Assembly (NCBI RefSeq): GCF_031598375.1
Contig: NZ_CP123872.1
Span: 1,054,001-1,118,000, forward strand
Length of the DNA: 64,000 bases
Direction: 5' to 3'
From: Temperatibacter marinus
GTDB taxonomy: Bacteria > Pseudomonadota > Alphaproteobacteria > Sphingomonadales > Kordiimonadaceae
Under the pieces are notes generated by a model, which was not told the DNA's origin, did no database searches, and saw only the letters and a program-made list of their open reading frames with translations. How positions within the stretch are numbered: the stretch's first letter is position 1; each line of letters starts with the position of its first letter. Shown piece by piece: positions 1-8,175 of the stretch. The position numbers and the translations under genes are program-made.

Positions 1-1921
1 CTTCTGGGGCTTCAATCTCGCCGTTTAGCTCTTGGCCAAGTTTAACAAGATTTTCCATTTTCTCAGCAATGCGCTCATCAAGCCATTTTTGAATCAACTC
101 TTGAACAGTGGTGCTATTTTCCCCTTCTAAAAGGGTGCCTTCAAGCATTTTTACGCGGGGCGCAAACATCGCACTGGAATCTGTTACTGTGGCAAGGGGC
201 GAGCCTTCCCATACAAGCCGGGGGGCATGCAAACCATTGTCAAAATTAAATTCAAGGGTTTTGACCCCAACATTACCAAAGAGTTTAACACGACGGGTCA
301 TTTCTGAAGCGAGAGCTTTCTTTGCTTCTTCCATGAGTTTAGCATGGTCATCGCGAGCAGGGCCGCCTTCTGTAACAAAGGTAAATCCCTTAAGTTCGCC
401 AATTTCAAGGCCGTCAACACTCACCTTGTTTGTTTCGTTATTGATATCCACTTTTAATATGCCTTTTTGACGCAGCGACTTTAACAGTACCGCTGTTCGT
501 CGGTCTACAAACCGCTGCGTTAATCTTTCATGCAATGCGTCAGATAGTGAATCTTCAACACTGCGGGTTACATGGGCCCAATGCTCAGCATCTTTAAGCC
601 AGTTTTTTCTATGCGATATATAAGTCCATACACGGATAGACGCCAATCGCTGGGCCAAGGTATCTATATCCCCGCCCTTATTGTCAAGTCGCTTTACACT
701 TCTTGCCATAAAGTCTTCATCAATTACGCCTTTTGTGCCCATAAGGTCACAGTATATGCGGGATAGAAGGCTGTAATGGTCTGCATCAGAGATTTTTCTA
801 AAGTCAGGAATTTGACAAACAGACCAGAGAGTTTGAACGGCCCCACTATGAGACGCTTTTTTTGCGATATCGTCATTTTGAGAAAGGGCCTTAAGGGCCT
901 TCACATCAACACTATCACGAGTTAGATAAAGACCCTCTGTCATAGGTTTTTGCTCAAGAGATTTTATTAGCCGAAGAGGGGATGCAAAATCTAATTTGCT
1001 GGACCGCCATTGAAGTGCTTTCACAGGATCAAACTTATGGTCTTCAATTTTACTGACAATATCCAAATCCAATTGATTACCATCGCCTTGGCCAGCAAGT
1101 GTCGTGAATTTCCCATTTGTTCGATAGCGGCCAGCACGGCCTGCAATTTGACCCAGTTCAGCAGGGCGGAGTTGTCTAACGCGTTCGCCGTCAAATTTTG
1201 TGAGGCCAGAAAAAACAATAGTATCAATTTCCATGTTTAGCCCCATGCCAATAGCATCGGTTGCCACTAAATAATCAACTTCACCATTTTGGTAAAGCTC
1301 AACCTGAGCATTGCGGGTTCTAGGGCTAAGGGCACCCATGACAATGGCAGCCCCTCCTTTTTGGCGACGTAAAATTTCGGCGAAAGCATATACATCATCC
1401 GAGGAGAAACCAACAAGAGCGGTCCGTCTCGGTAGTTTTGAAACCTTCAAAGGTTTGCAATATGAAAGAATAGAAAAACGATCGCGGCGCAGAATTTCAA
1501 TAGTAGGAACCAATCGACGGATCATCCGCTCCATGGTATCTGATCCTAGAAAGAGAGTTTCTTGTGATCCTCTAGAATGAAGAAGGTGTTCCGTAAAAAC
1601 ATGTCCGCGCTGTTTGTCCTCACACATTTGAATTTCATCGATTGCTACAAAATGAGCCCCTGAATGACGCGGCATCGCTTCTACAGTCGCTAAAGTATAG
1701 CGCGCGCCGTCCGGTATGATACGCTCTTCCCCGGTGATAAGGGCGACTTGGTTTTTGCCTTTGGCGGCAACAACACGGTCGTAGACTTCCCTGGCAAGGA
1801 GACGGAGAGGAAAACCCATAACTCCAGATTGGTGTGCGAGCATGCGCTCGATAGCATAATGGGTTTTGCCAGTATTTGTTGGGCCAAGAACGGCCTTAAT
1901 CGCAGACATGATTGTGCTCAT
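1..1921 (-). CDS. SUV3-like DEAD/DEAH-box RNA helicase (5' part, runs off the left edge)
   Basis: Superfamily 2 helicase resembling mitochondrial SUV3, a family widespread in alphaproteobacteria. Reading the minus strand from ATG 1921 gives an open frame to the window edge (640 codons, no stop), so the C-terminus is missing. Near the N-terminus lies a Walker A-like GPTNTGKT followed by the family signature GFPLRLLAREVYDR; motif II is DEIQ (AIDEIQMCED). A second in-frame ATG at 1909 is an alternative start. The role is likely ATP-dependent RNA unwinding in RNA turnover; this is inferred from the family. It is divergent from rpmB, a pairing common in alphaproteobacteria. Confidence 0.88.
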   Translation of the reverse strand, partial: MSTIMSAIKAVLGPTNTGKTHYAIERMLAHQSGVMGFPLRLLAREVYDRVVAAKGKNQVALITGEERIIPDGARYTLATVEAMPRHSGAHFVAIDEIQMCEDKQRGHVFTEHLLHSRGSQETLFLGSDTMERMIRRLVPTIEILRRDRFSILSYCKPLKVSKLPRRTALVGFSSDDVYAFAEILRRQKGGAAIVMGALSPRTRNAQVELYQNGEVDYLVATDAIGMGLNMEIDTIVFSGLTKFDGERVRQLRPAELGQIAGRAGRYRTNGKFTTLAGQGDGNQLDLDIVSKIEDHKFDPVKALQWRSSKLDFASPLRLIKSLEQKPMTEGLYLTRDSVDVKALKALSQNDDIAKKASHSGAVQTLWSVCQIPDFRKISDADHYSLLSRIYCDLMGTKGVIDEDFMARSVKRLDNKGGDIDTLAQRLASIRVWTYISHRKNWLKDAEHWAHVTRSVEDSLSDALHERLTQRFVDRRTAVLLKSLRQKGILKVDINNETNKVSVDGLEIGELKGFTFVTEGGPARDDHAKLMEEAKKALASEMTRRVKLFGNVGVKTLEFNFDNGLHAPRLVWEGSPLATVTDSSAMFAPRVKMLEGTLLEGENSTTVQELIQKWLDERIAEKMENLVKLGQELNGEIEAPE

Positions 1922-2007
1922 TAAATTATAGTCCTAGAAAAGCACATAGCAGGCTAGAGACAAGGATAAAATTAAAAAATCATATAGGGTTAAAGAAATA
2001 AATCATG

Positions 2008-2031
2008 AAGGCGCAGGGTTCTGCGCTTTTT
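2008..2031 (+). terminator. Terminator-like hairpin upstream of rpmB
   Basis: GCGCAG (2011-2016), loop GGTT, CTGCGC (2021-2026), then TTTTT (2027-2031); the stem can extend into AAG/TTT (2008-2010/2027-2029) at the cost of the T-run. It looks like a plus-strand intrinsic terminator, but no plus-strand gene precedes it. See findings. Confidence 0.45.
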
Positions 2032-2043
2032 CCAAAGATTTTC

Positions 2044-2072
2044 TTGACCCAAGGCCACGACTCGCGTATACG
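2044..2072 (+). promoter_or_regulatory. Probable sigma-70 promoter of rpmB
   Basis: TTGACC (2044-2049), a 17-bp spacer, then TATACG (2067-2072). Spacing is ideal and the downstream gene is a highly expressed ribosomal protein gene. The leader would be about 105 nt and begins with an inverted repeat (TCTTGAAT-A-ATTCAAGA, 2081-2097). Confidence 0.55.
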
Positions 2073-2184
2073 CGGCGGGTTCTTGAATAATTCAAGATCG
2101 TAAATTGAAACATAGATCAAAAGATTCCAAGCTTTTCCACTATTTATAGAGTGGATCGTTTGTAGAAATAAAAGGATAAAGATC

Positions 2185-2478
2185 ATGGCTCGCGTATGTG
2201 AACTAACCGGCAAAGCCGTAATGACAGGTAACAACGTTTCTCACGCTCATAATAAGACACGTCGTCGTTTCCTACCAAACCTAAAAAAAGCTACCTTGAT
2301 GTCAGAAGTACTCGGTCGCTCATTCTCTTTCAGACTGTCAACTCACGCTCTTCGTTCTGTTGAGCATAATGACGGCCTTGATAACTTCCTTTTGAAGCAG
2401 CGCAATGAAAACCTTTCTGCTGCAGCTCTTAAAGTGAAGAAACAAGTTAAGAAAGCAAAAGACGCAGCTGCTGAATAG
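2185..2478 (+). CDS. rpmB: 50S ribosomal protein L28
   Basis: Ribosomal protein bL28, a structural component of the large subunit. The 97-residue product begins [10 protein letters not shown] and has the characteristic [17 protein letters not shown] segment near residues 18-34; the C-terminus is Lys-rich. The length matches alphaproteobacterial L28. The start is preceded by an AAGGAT ribosome-binding site (around 2172). The gene is monocistronic, with its own promoter and a strong intrinsic terminator right after the stop. It is divergent from the SUV3-like helicase gene. Confidence 0.98.
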   Translation: MARVCELTGKAVMTGNNVSHAHNKTRRRFLPNLKKATLMSEVLGRSFSFRLSTHALRSVEHNDGLDNFLLKQRNENLSAAALKVKKQVKKAKDAAAE

Positions 2479-2517
2479 AGGCTCGTTTTTACAGAAATTA
2501 TAATCACTGAAATTTTA

Positions 2518-2547
2518 CCTCTGGGTTTCCGAACCCAGGGGTTTTTT
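2518..2547 (+). terminator. Intrinsic terminator of rpmB
   Basis: Stem CCTCTGGGTT (2518-2527), loop TCCG, AACCCAGGGG (2532-2541), then six T (2542-2547). It touches the stop codon of the convergent MATE gene. Confidence 0.9.
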
Positions 2548-3952
2548 ATTGAGAGGCCCTTTTTGTTGGTTCCTTTTCCATGCGGCGCAGGATAAAGGGA
2601 TACCAAACAAGCTGAGCCCCACCTCTCAGACCCATAAAGAGCGTTAACGCCCACCAAATACCAGCAATGCCATACATCTCTGCTAGATAGGAGAGGCTAA
2701 AGATATAAGGGATAAAAGCTATAAGCATAGTTCCCATCATTGCCTTGCTGGCTGTAGCGCCGATAAAGACACCATCAAATTGATAGCAAGAAAAGGCAAT
2801 CATAGGTAAAAAGGTTAGGGGCAGATAAGCCTTACTCACTTCAAGCCTTACATTAGGAATGTCTGTTAACAGTGCAGTAATGATGGGTGAAAAGGTGCCA
2901 AACAAAACCGTATAAAGTACCGAAGCCCCTGCTGACCAGATAAAACCCTTTATGACGAAAGCTTTAAATTGTCTTTTATCTTTCGCGCCGTAAGCAGCCC
3001 CTGCAAGCGCTTCTGCGGCATAGGCGAATCCATCAAGGCCCAGGGAAATTAAGAGCATATAGACCATCAATACTTGGGCAGCAGCCATGGTTTCAGCACC
3101 ATAGACTGCGGCTTCGCGGGTTACCATCGCAAGAGCCGTTATCAAGAGTAGGGTTCGAATAAAAAGAGCGCTATTGATGTTAATAAAACGAAGAAGTTTG
3201 TCTCTGTGCCAAGTTAATTTGTTTGTAACAGCAAAGAGCAGGGTTCTACTTCCCAGTTGCTTTACTAGGATAACCAATCCGAGAAGGACAACAATCCACT
3301 CCGCAATAAGGGTGCCTAGAGCGACACCTGCCACACCGAGGTTTAACCCAACAACAAAGAGAAAATTAAGAGCGCCGTTAAGTATGTTTAGGCTCAATGT
3401 AAGGCCTAAACTCATCTTCGCTTGAGCCGTGCCAATGAGATAACCATTTATTCCATAAATGGACAAAGTTGCAATAGAAGACCATATTCGAATATCATAA
3501 TATGGCTTTGATGCATCAATTACAGGGGTTGGTGGGCTTAAAAGAGATGCGGCTGTCTGAAAAAAGATAGCTTGAAAAATCAATAAGATGCCGCCAATAA
3601 AAAAAGCAAAGAAAAGGGCTCGTATCATGACTCGCGCTAAAGCCGCTTTCTGATTTTCCGGGTTTCTATATTTTCCTATACTTTGAGCAATCAAGCCTGT
3701 TGTACCCATACGAAGAAAACCAAAAGCCCAAAATATATAAGTAAAAATTGTTGAAGCAAAGGCAATGGCTGCGAGATGTTTTGCCTCCGGAAGGTGGCCT
3801 ATCGCCCATGTATCAACTAGACCAACAAGGGGTGCACTAGATCCTGCAATAATCGACGGCCAAGCAATGGACCATATTTTCTTGTGGTCACTGTCCTGTC
3901 TTTTGTCTGCCGCCCTTAACGGTGTCTCGGTCGTTTTTTTTGATGTCCCCAT
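2546..3952 (-). CDS. MATE family efflux transporter (DinF/NorM type)
   Basis: Inner-membrane multidrug and toxin extrusion transporter, expected to export organic cations or drugs in exchange for Na+ or H+. The 468-residue protein has about 12 hydrophobic segments in two halves. The first half carries the family-like IIAGSSAPLVGLVDTWAIGHL (residues about 34-54), with GTTGLIAQSIG shortly after. A cytosolic, charged N-terminus of about 28 residues precedes the first helix. The substrate cannot be read from sequence. The gene stands alone, with its stop against the rpmB terminator and its start divergent from the ECF sigma gene; a hairpin (3959-3981) lies just upstream of its start. Confidence 0.9.
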   Translation of the reverse strand: MGTSKKTTETPLRAADKRQDSDHKKIWSIAWPSIIAGSSAPLVGLVDTWAIGHLPEAKHLAAIAFASTIFTYIFWAFGFLRMGTTGLIAQSIGKYRNPENQKAALARVMIRALFFAFFIGGILLIFQAIFFQTAASLLSPPTPVIDASKPYYDIRIWSSIATLSIYGINGYLIGTAQAKMSLGLTLSLNILNGALNFLFVVGLNLGVAGVALGTLIAEWIVVLLGLVILVKQLGSRTLLFAVTNKLTWHRDKLLRFININSALFIRTLLLITALAMVTREAAVYGAETMAAAQVLMVYMLLISLGLDGFAYAAEALAGAAYGAKDKRQFKAFVIKGFIWSAGASVLYTVLFGTFSPIITALLTDIPNVRLEVSKAYLPLTFLPMIAFSCYQFDGVFIGATASKAMMGTMLIAFIPYIFSLSYLAEMYGIAGIWWALTLFMGLRGGAQLVWYPFILRRMEKEPTKRASQ

Positions 3953-4081
3953 TCTTCAGCCTTCCTAGTAGCTTGGAAGGCAGCATAGTAAGAAATTTCT
4001 TTCCACCCAATCATTTTCTTTTTAAAATCATGCAGGGATTCGACCAAATCAATCGTAAAGGGAGTGACGAGGACGTCATAA

Positions 4082-4654
4082 GTGAAAGGTTTAATAATGT
4101 CAGCGGACCAGTTGATCATATCGGTTCAGAATGGATGTGAGTCTGCCTTTCGCATGCTGGTGGATCAGTATGGTCAAAAAGCAGTGGCGATTGCCTTAAG
4201 AATGACAGGCAATAGAGCGCTAGCAGACGATATTGCTCAACAGGTCTTTATGAAGATCTGGCAATATCCTGATCGCTATGATCCTGAGAAGGCCAAATTT
4301 TCAACATGGTTTTACAGAGTGGTTACAAACCAGACATTAGACGAGATAAAGAAGAAGAAACCTCTACAATTGCCAGATGATTTTGATCAAATTGAACAAA
4401 AGCCTTCTGCTGAAGAGGGTCTTATGACCAAAGATCAGCAGGTCTTGATTAAGCAGACCCTAGAAAGTATGCCGGATCGACAAAAAACTGTCATGACCTT
4501 AACTTATTTTGAGGACCTTTCGAATGCTGAAGTGGCTCAGGTGATGGAAATTAGTGTGAAGGCTGTTGAATCGTTATTGGTGAGGTCCCGGAAATTATTA
4601 AGAGAGAAGCTAAGCTCTCGTATGGAGCAACGTCCCGTGAAAGAAAGGGCTTAG
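4082..4654 (+). CDS. ECF-family RNA polymerase sigma factor
   Basis: Extracytoplasmic-function sigma factor with region 2 at about residues 15-80 (DDIAQQVFMKIWQ, FSTWFYRVVTNQTLDEIKKK) and region 4 at about 115-175 (MPDRQKTVMTLTYFEDLSNAEVAQVM). The chosen start is GTG 4082, with GAGGA eight bases upstream; ATG 4097 (MSADQL), with AAAGG seven bases upstream, is about equally good. It heads a tight three-gene unit (4-nt gap, then a 1-nt overlap) with a membrane anti-sigma-like protein and a periplasmic metal-sensor-like protein. That layout recalls Cnr/Ncc-type metal-responsive units in function, not in close sequence. The signal sensed is inferred. Confidence 0.92.
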   Translation: MKGLIMSADQLIISVQNGCESAFRMLVDQYGQKAVAIALRMTGNRALADDIAQQVFMKIWQYPDRYDPEKAKFSTWFYRVVTNQTLDEIKKKKPLQLPDDFDQIEQKPSAEEGLMTKDQQVLIKQTLESMPDRQKTVMTLTYFEDLSNAEVAQVMEISVKAVESLLVRSRKLLREKLSSRMEQRPVKERA

Positions 4655-4657
4655 AGG

Positions 4658-5155
4658 ATGACAAAGGAAACAGAATTTACGCAAAAATTAGATTTGCTAG
4701 GCTCTAATTTGGTCCTTTGGCCAGAAGAAGATCAACAAAGGTTTATCTTGTTTGCGCAAACAAAAGAGGGCCAAGCCCTTATAGAAGAGGTGCGCTCTTT
4801 AGAGACTGTCTTGAGTGAGTTAAAGCTAGAGATCAACACGGTCGACATAGACGATACTCAAAGAGCAGCTCTTTACTCATTGAGTGAGTCACCTCAACAG
4901 ACTTTTCCGAAGAGTAAGGGGACAGTGTTTAGAAAACTGTCTAGTCTATTTGAAGACGCAGCGGCATCCTTGACGAATAAAGCAATATGGACACAGGTGG
5001 GGTCGATGTCTGCAGCGCTTGTTATTGGACTGTATTTAGGTATACAGCCTTTAACAGATGTGTCGGTGGAAATGGATGAGAGCTATGACTTATCATCAGA
5101 TCTTTTTTCCGATTCCTATTTAACAGAACTCATTGATGAAGGCGGGGAAGACTAA
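4658..5155 (+). CDS. Probable anti-sigma factor, single-pass membrane protein
   Basis: A 165-residue protein with a soluble N-terminus and one transmembrane segment near residues 112-132 (VGSMSAALVIGLYLGI), followed by an acidic periplasmic tail. The N-terminal DLLGSNLVLWPEEDQQRF resembles the short LWP-containing motif of alphaproteobacterial anti-sigma-like proteins encoded next to ECF sigma genes. No zinc-finger anti-sigma motif (HxxxCxxC) is present. Position directly after the sigma gene and the 1-nt overlap with the next gene support an anti-sigma role that holds the sigma factor at the membrane. The function is inferred from context more than from homology. Confidence 0.7.
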   Translation: MTKETEFTQKLDLLGSNLVLWPEEDQQRFILFAQTKEGQALIEEVRSLETVLSELKLEINTVDIDDTQRAALYSLSESPQQTFPKSKGTVFRKLSSLFEDAAASLTNKAIWTQVGSMSAALVIGLYLGIQPLTDVSVEMDESYDLSSDLFSDSYLTELIDEGGED

Positions 5156-5700
5156 TGAAAAAATCAGCCACTTGGATCCTTGTGCTACTGGGTCTCTCTC
5201 TCTCAATTAATTTATTCATGGCAGGCCTTTTCGTCGGAGAATCTTTAACAGAGCCAAAGAGGGAAGGGCAGTTTAAGTCTAAGAAGAAGAACCTTCATAA
5301 AGTAGACTTTTCTATGCGTCGCCTCGCGAGTTTTCTTCCTGCTGAGAAAAGAAAAGTATTCAGACCTTTTTTAAAAGAAAATAAAAAAAGTATCAATGCG
5401 CTCATTCAAGGGCATATTCGGTCCCGCCATGAGGTTTTAAATCTAATTGAAGCAGAAATATTAGATGTTAATGCATTGAAAATAGCTTTTGAAAAAGAAA
5501 GAGCAATGAAAGTTGAGATAGATATTCTTTCTCATCAAGGGTTTTTATATTTGCTTGAGAATTTGTCTTGGGATGAACGACAAGCCCTGGCAAGCGCTAT
5601 TACAGAAGCGCGAATAAATGAGTTCAGGGGGAAACGAGGCTATTTCCGGCCTAAAAGAGGCAAAGAAGGACGAGAGCATCAACCAAAAGAAAAACCATAG
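5155..5700 (+). CDS. Periplasmic heavy-metal-sensor-like protein (Metal_resist/CnrX-like)
   Basis: A 181-residue protein with an N-terminal membrane anchor (residues about 7-27) and a helical periplasmic domain in the style of CnrX/ZraP/CpxP-like proteins: FLPAEKRKVFRPFLKENKK, then long amphipathic helices ending in LSWDERQALASAITEAR. The tail is basic (KRGKEGREHQ). Overlap with the upstream gene (TAATG at 5153-5157) suggests translational coupling. In such operons the periplasmic partner controls the membrane anti-sigma. It has few His/Met residues that would make an obvious metal site, so the ligand is unknown. Confidence 0.7.
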   Translation: MKKSATWILVLLGLSLSINLFMAGLFVGESLTEPKREGQFKSKKKNLHKVDFSMRRLASFLPAEKRKVFRPFLKENKKSINALIQGHIRSRHEVLNLIEAEILDVNALKIAFEKERAMKVEIDILSHQGFLYLLENLSWDERQALASAITEARINEFRGKRGYFRPKRGKEGREHQPKEKP

Positions 5701-5766
5701 GGTCGTCTCACTCTTTTGATGGGATTTGTGAAAGAAAAACCCACCTTAAGAGACGGGTTTGAGAAT

Positions 5767-6441
5767 TTACATTTTTAGAAAGGGGTTTATAAGAAACCCA
5801 AGCAAGCCTTTAAATTTAAGGGGGGCGTCTTGCACCACAAAGCAGATGCAACCATTGTCAGGGCAGGCTTCAGGGCTGTGGGTATCATTTTGATCGTTAC
5901 AGACAAATTCTCCGCGCTCATAATGGTGAGTCCCATCAATGAAAACACCATCTAAAATAAGAGTATATTCATGACCTTCATGAGTATGATCGGGAATTTT
6001 ACTGCCAGGTTCTACTTTCAAGAGCGAAGCTTTCAATCCTTTTTCAGAAATAGGTAAAGTAAATTCTTTAACGCCAGCACCTCTCGCTTTCCAAGAGATT
6101 TCTTCCATATCTAATTGAATGTGATTTTGAAGAGGAGCGGGTAGGATTGGCTCACTGGCAAGCGAAGGAGCTGCAGTAATGGTGTTCTTCACAGACTTAG
6201 GCGCGTCTTGCGGAATAGAATCCAACGTGTCTAAAAAGTCGCCTAGGGAAGAATTCATACTTACACCGTCCGTATCTTCAAGTAGATTTCCACCCACCTC
6301 GGATAGAATTTGATAGCTCTTTTTTGCGTCGTTATTCAAGGAAACGTGGCTTGCCACGAGCAGGGCTAAAGGTTGGGGCAAGCTGCCGCTTACATAATCT
6401 ACCATTAGTCCATGTTGAATATCATGATCTGCCATTGTCAT
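5767..6441 (-). CDS. chrR: ChrR-family anti-sigma factor with cupin domain
   Basis: Cytosolic anti-sigma partner of RpoE in the singlet-oxygen/peroxide response of alphaproteobacteria. Two domains are visible: an N-terminal sigma-binding part (residues about 1-60, VDYVSGSLPQPLALLVASH) and a C-terminal cupin (about 115-215) with HTHEGHEYTLILDG and a later ERGEF. In Rhodobacter ChrR the N-terminal domain binds zinc through His and a CxxC. Here the His after VAS is kept, but the CxxC positions read NNDA, so both cysteines are missing. The start could be ATG 6441 or 6435; the latter has AGG seven bases upstream. It lies 14 nt after rpoE and is surely co-transcribed. Confidence 0.88.
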   Translation of the reverse strand: MTMADHDIQHGLMVDYVSGSLPQPLALLVASHVSLNNDAKKSYQILSEVGGNLLEDTDGVSMNSSLGDFLDTLDSIPQDAPKSVKNTITAAPSLASEPILPAPLQNHIQLDMEEISWKARGAGVKEFTLPISEKGLKASLLKVEPGSKIPDHTHEGHEYTLILDGVFIDGTHHYERGEFVCNDQNDTHSPEACPDNGCICFVVQDAPLKFKGLLGFLINPFLKM

Positions 6442-6455
6442 ACCTATACTCTATT

Positions 6456-7172
6456 TTACTCATCTAATTGTCCTCGTAATTTTTTGAGGGCAATTCTAAT
6501 TCTTGATTTTACTGTTCCAAGCGGCAAGCCCATTTCTTCGGCCACCACTGAATGAGACTTTTCTTCCATAAACGCTTTAATAATCACCGCTTTTTGATCA
6601 TCGGGTAGCTTTTCCATTTGGCTTCTAACACTTTTTGTGTCCTGTCCAATTTCATATTCATCTCCTTGATCTTTCATCTCATTCTCAAGGTGAATAAAAT
6701 CAAATTCGCTCAAACTTGGTTTGTTTGTGCGGCGTTGATGGTCAATGCGTTTATTTCTAGCAATCGTAAATATCCATGTCGAAGCTGCGGCTTTAGATCC
6801 ATCGAATAAAGCTGCTTTTCTCCAGACCATAACCATGGTCTCCTGAGCAACTTCTTCGGCAACATCTTCACCCACACCTCCTTTGATCGCGAATGATTTC
6901 ACTCTTGGAGCAAAATGCTCGTAAAGCTCAGCAAAAGCTACTTTACAGTGCTTTCGAGCAACATTCTCAATCAAAAGATTAAAGCGATTACTGCTTTTTC
7001 TTCGTCTTGCTTCATCCACAGCAGGGGTGCCTTTCGGCTTTTTATGCGATGCTATTAAATGCATCTTACGCGTTTTGTGATCTTCTTTTGACGAATTAAA
7101 GTGTAATTCGGTGAGATCCTCTCTCTCCAAAGTGCCATTCTTTTCAGCCAAAGTCACGCCAGAAAACATCAT
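6456..7172 (-). CDS. rpoE: RpoE-type ECF sigma factor (ChrR-controlled, ECF11-like)
   Basis: ECF sigma factor of the RpoE-ChrR type. Region 2 (about residues 75-145) has VAEEVAQETMVMVWRKA and STWIFTIARNKRIDHQRR; region 4 (about 180-236) has LPDDQKAVIIKAF and GLPLGTVKSRIRIALKKLR. An extra N-terminus of about 60 residues precedes the usual beginning (NRFNLLIENVARK), so the start is less sure. The tandem ATGs at 7172 and 7169 are chosen because AGGA lies six bases before the second. Controlled genes in related bacteria handle singlet oxygen damage. An RpoE-like promoter sits just upstream, suggesting autoregulation. Confidence 0.9.
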   Translation of the reverse strand: MMFSGVTLAEKNGTLEREDLTELHFNSSKEDHKTRKMHLIASHKKPKGTPAVDEARRRKSSNRFNLLIENVARKHCKVAFAELYEHFAPRVKSFAIKGGVGEDVAEEVAQETMVMVWRKAALFDGSKAAASTWIFTIARNKRIDHQRRTNKPSLSEFDFIHLENEMKDQGDEYEIGQDTKSVRSQMEKLPDDQKAVIIKAFMEEKSHSVVAEEMGLPLGTVKSRIRIALKKLRGQLDE

Positions 7173-7204
7173 AAATCCTGATATTAAAATAAAGCTTGAT
7201 AGTT

Positions 7205-7234
7205 TCTATACGGAAAGGGTGTCTGCATGGATCA
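7205..7234 (-). promoter_or_regulatory. Candidate RpoE-type promoter of rpoE-chrR
   Basis: On the minus strand: TGATCC (7229-7234), an 18-bp spacer, then TATAGA (7205-7210), 33 nt before ATG 7172. The -35 TGATCC with an 18-bp gap matches the known Rhodobacter RpoE promoter pattern; the -10 is a looser match. Autoregulation would be expected. Confidence 0.5.
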
Positions 7235-7301
7235 GAAATAATTACTTATTTCAACTTATGAAAACCCTTATTTTGGTCTCTACGTATAACTATGCTACAG
7301 T

Positions 7302-8171
7302 GTGAGGATGACAACTCTTGCAAGCATATTACCCACGTCAGCCAGTCCTGATCCAAAATTGACACGCCCAATTGTGCCAGCGGCACTTACAAATAAACCC
7401 GTTGAACAAAAAAAGTCGCCTCAGGTAGATGCTCAAAACCAAGAAAAGTCACGAGAACAATCCCCCCCCATCCGTGAAAAGGGCTATTTGGCAGAGGAAA
7501 ATTCAACCTCAAAGACCTCTTCGTCAAATGGTCCTCTAGGGGCAAATTTGGGCGGTGCGAGTGCCGTGGTTTTACAAGTTTCAGAGGCTCGTACATCTTC
7601 TTCATCGTCGGACCTTTCTTTTAAAGCAACAGAACCAACCTCTTCGGAAAAGTCTTCTTTGACGAATGAGTTAACAGATGAGGAAAAACAAATTGTTGCG
7701 GATTTAAAAGCGAGAGATGCTGAAGTGAGGCGCCATGAACAGGCGCATGCGGCAAGTGGCGGTGGCTATACAGGCGCGATCGAATATGAATATACGCGGG
7801 GTCCAGATGATCAACGCTATGCCATTTCAGGAAAAGTAAGCATCGATACAAGCTCAGTTCCAGATAATCCAGAAGCCACCATTGAAAAAATGCGTATCAT
7901 TCAATCTGCGGCCCTAGCTCCAGCAAGTCCTTCTGGAGCAGATCGTGCCGTGGCGGCCGAGGCTGCAGCTAAATTGAGGCAGGCTGAGGCCGCCCTTAAA
8001 GAGAAGCGATCTGAAGAGAAGGTAGAAAAAGAAGAAGCTTTGGAGCAAAGACCTTCTCAATTAGAAAGATTACAGTCTACCCAAGAAAGCGAATCTCAGG
8101 CGTTCACAAACAACCTTGGATCAGAAGCTGAAACCGTGCCGTTCCAGCAAGGAATAGATCTCATAGCCTAA
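7302..8171 (+). CDS. SprA-related putative metalloprotease (CJM1_0395 family)
   Basis: The N-terminal half (residues 1-125) is a low-complexity Ser/Pro/Glu-rich region. The conserved core follows at about 125-225: LKARDAEVRRHEQAHAASGGGYTG, with HEQAH as the zincin-like HExxH, then ISGKVSIDTSSVPDNPEATIEKM. The C-terminus is a charged, probably helical region. These features identify the SprA-related family (PF12118), predicted to be a metalloprotease but not biochemically defined as far as I know. The start is uncertain: GTG 7302 or ATG 7308, neither with a good ribosome-binding site. It is divergent from rpoE, so it may share control with the oxidative stress unit, which is inference. Confidence 0.82.
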   Translation: MRMTTLASILPTSASPDPKLTRPIVPAALTNKPVEQKKSPQVDAQNQEKSREQSPPIREKGYLAEENSTSKTSSSNGPLGANLGGASAVVLQVSEARTSSSSSDLSFKATEPTSSEKSSLTNELTDEEKQIVADLKARDAEVRRHEQAHAASGGGYTGAIEYEYTRGPDDQRYAISGKVSIDTSSVPDNPEATIEKMRIIQSAALAPASPSGADRAVAAEAAAKLRQAEAALKEKRSEEKVEKEEALEQRPSQLERLQSTQESESQAFTNNLGSEAETVPFQQGIDLIA

Positions 8172-8175
8172 TCTT

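Noticed and set aside
3959-3981. 7-bp hairpin upstream of the MATE start
   Set aside because: No T-run and a 9-nt loop; too weak to call a terminator or riboswitch.
5738-5766. Possible terminator between the metal-sensor and chrR genes (AAACCC/GGGTTT)
   Set aside because: Stem of 6 bp around a long loop with no clear T-run; not reliable.
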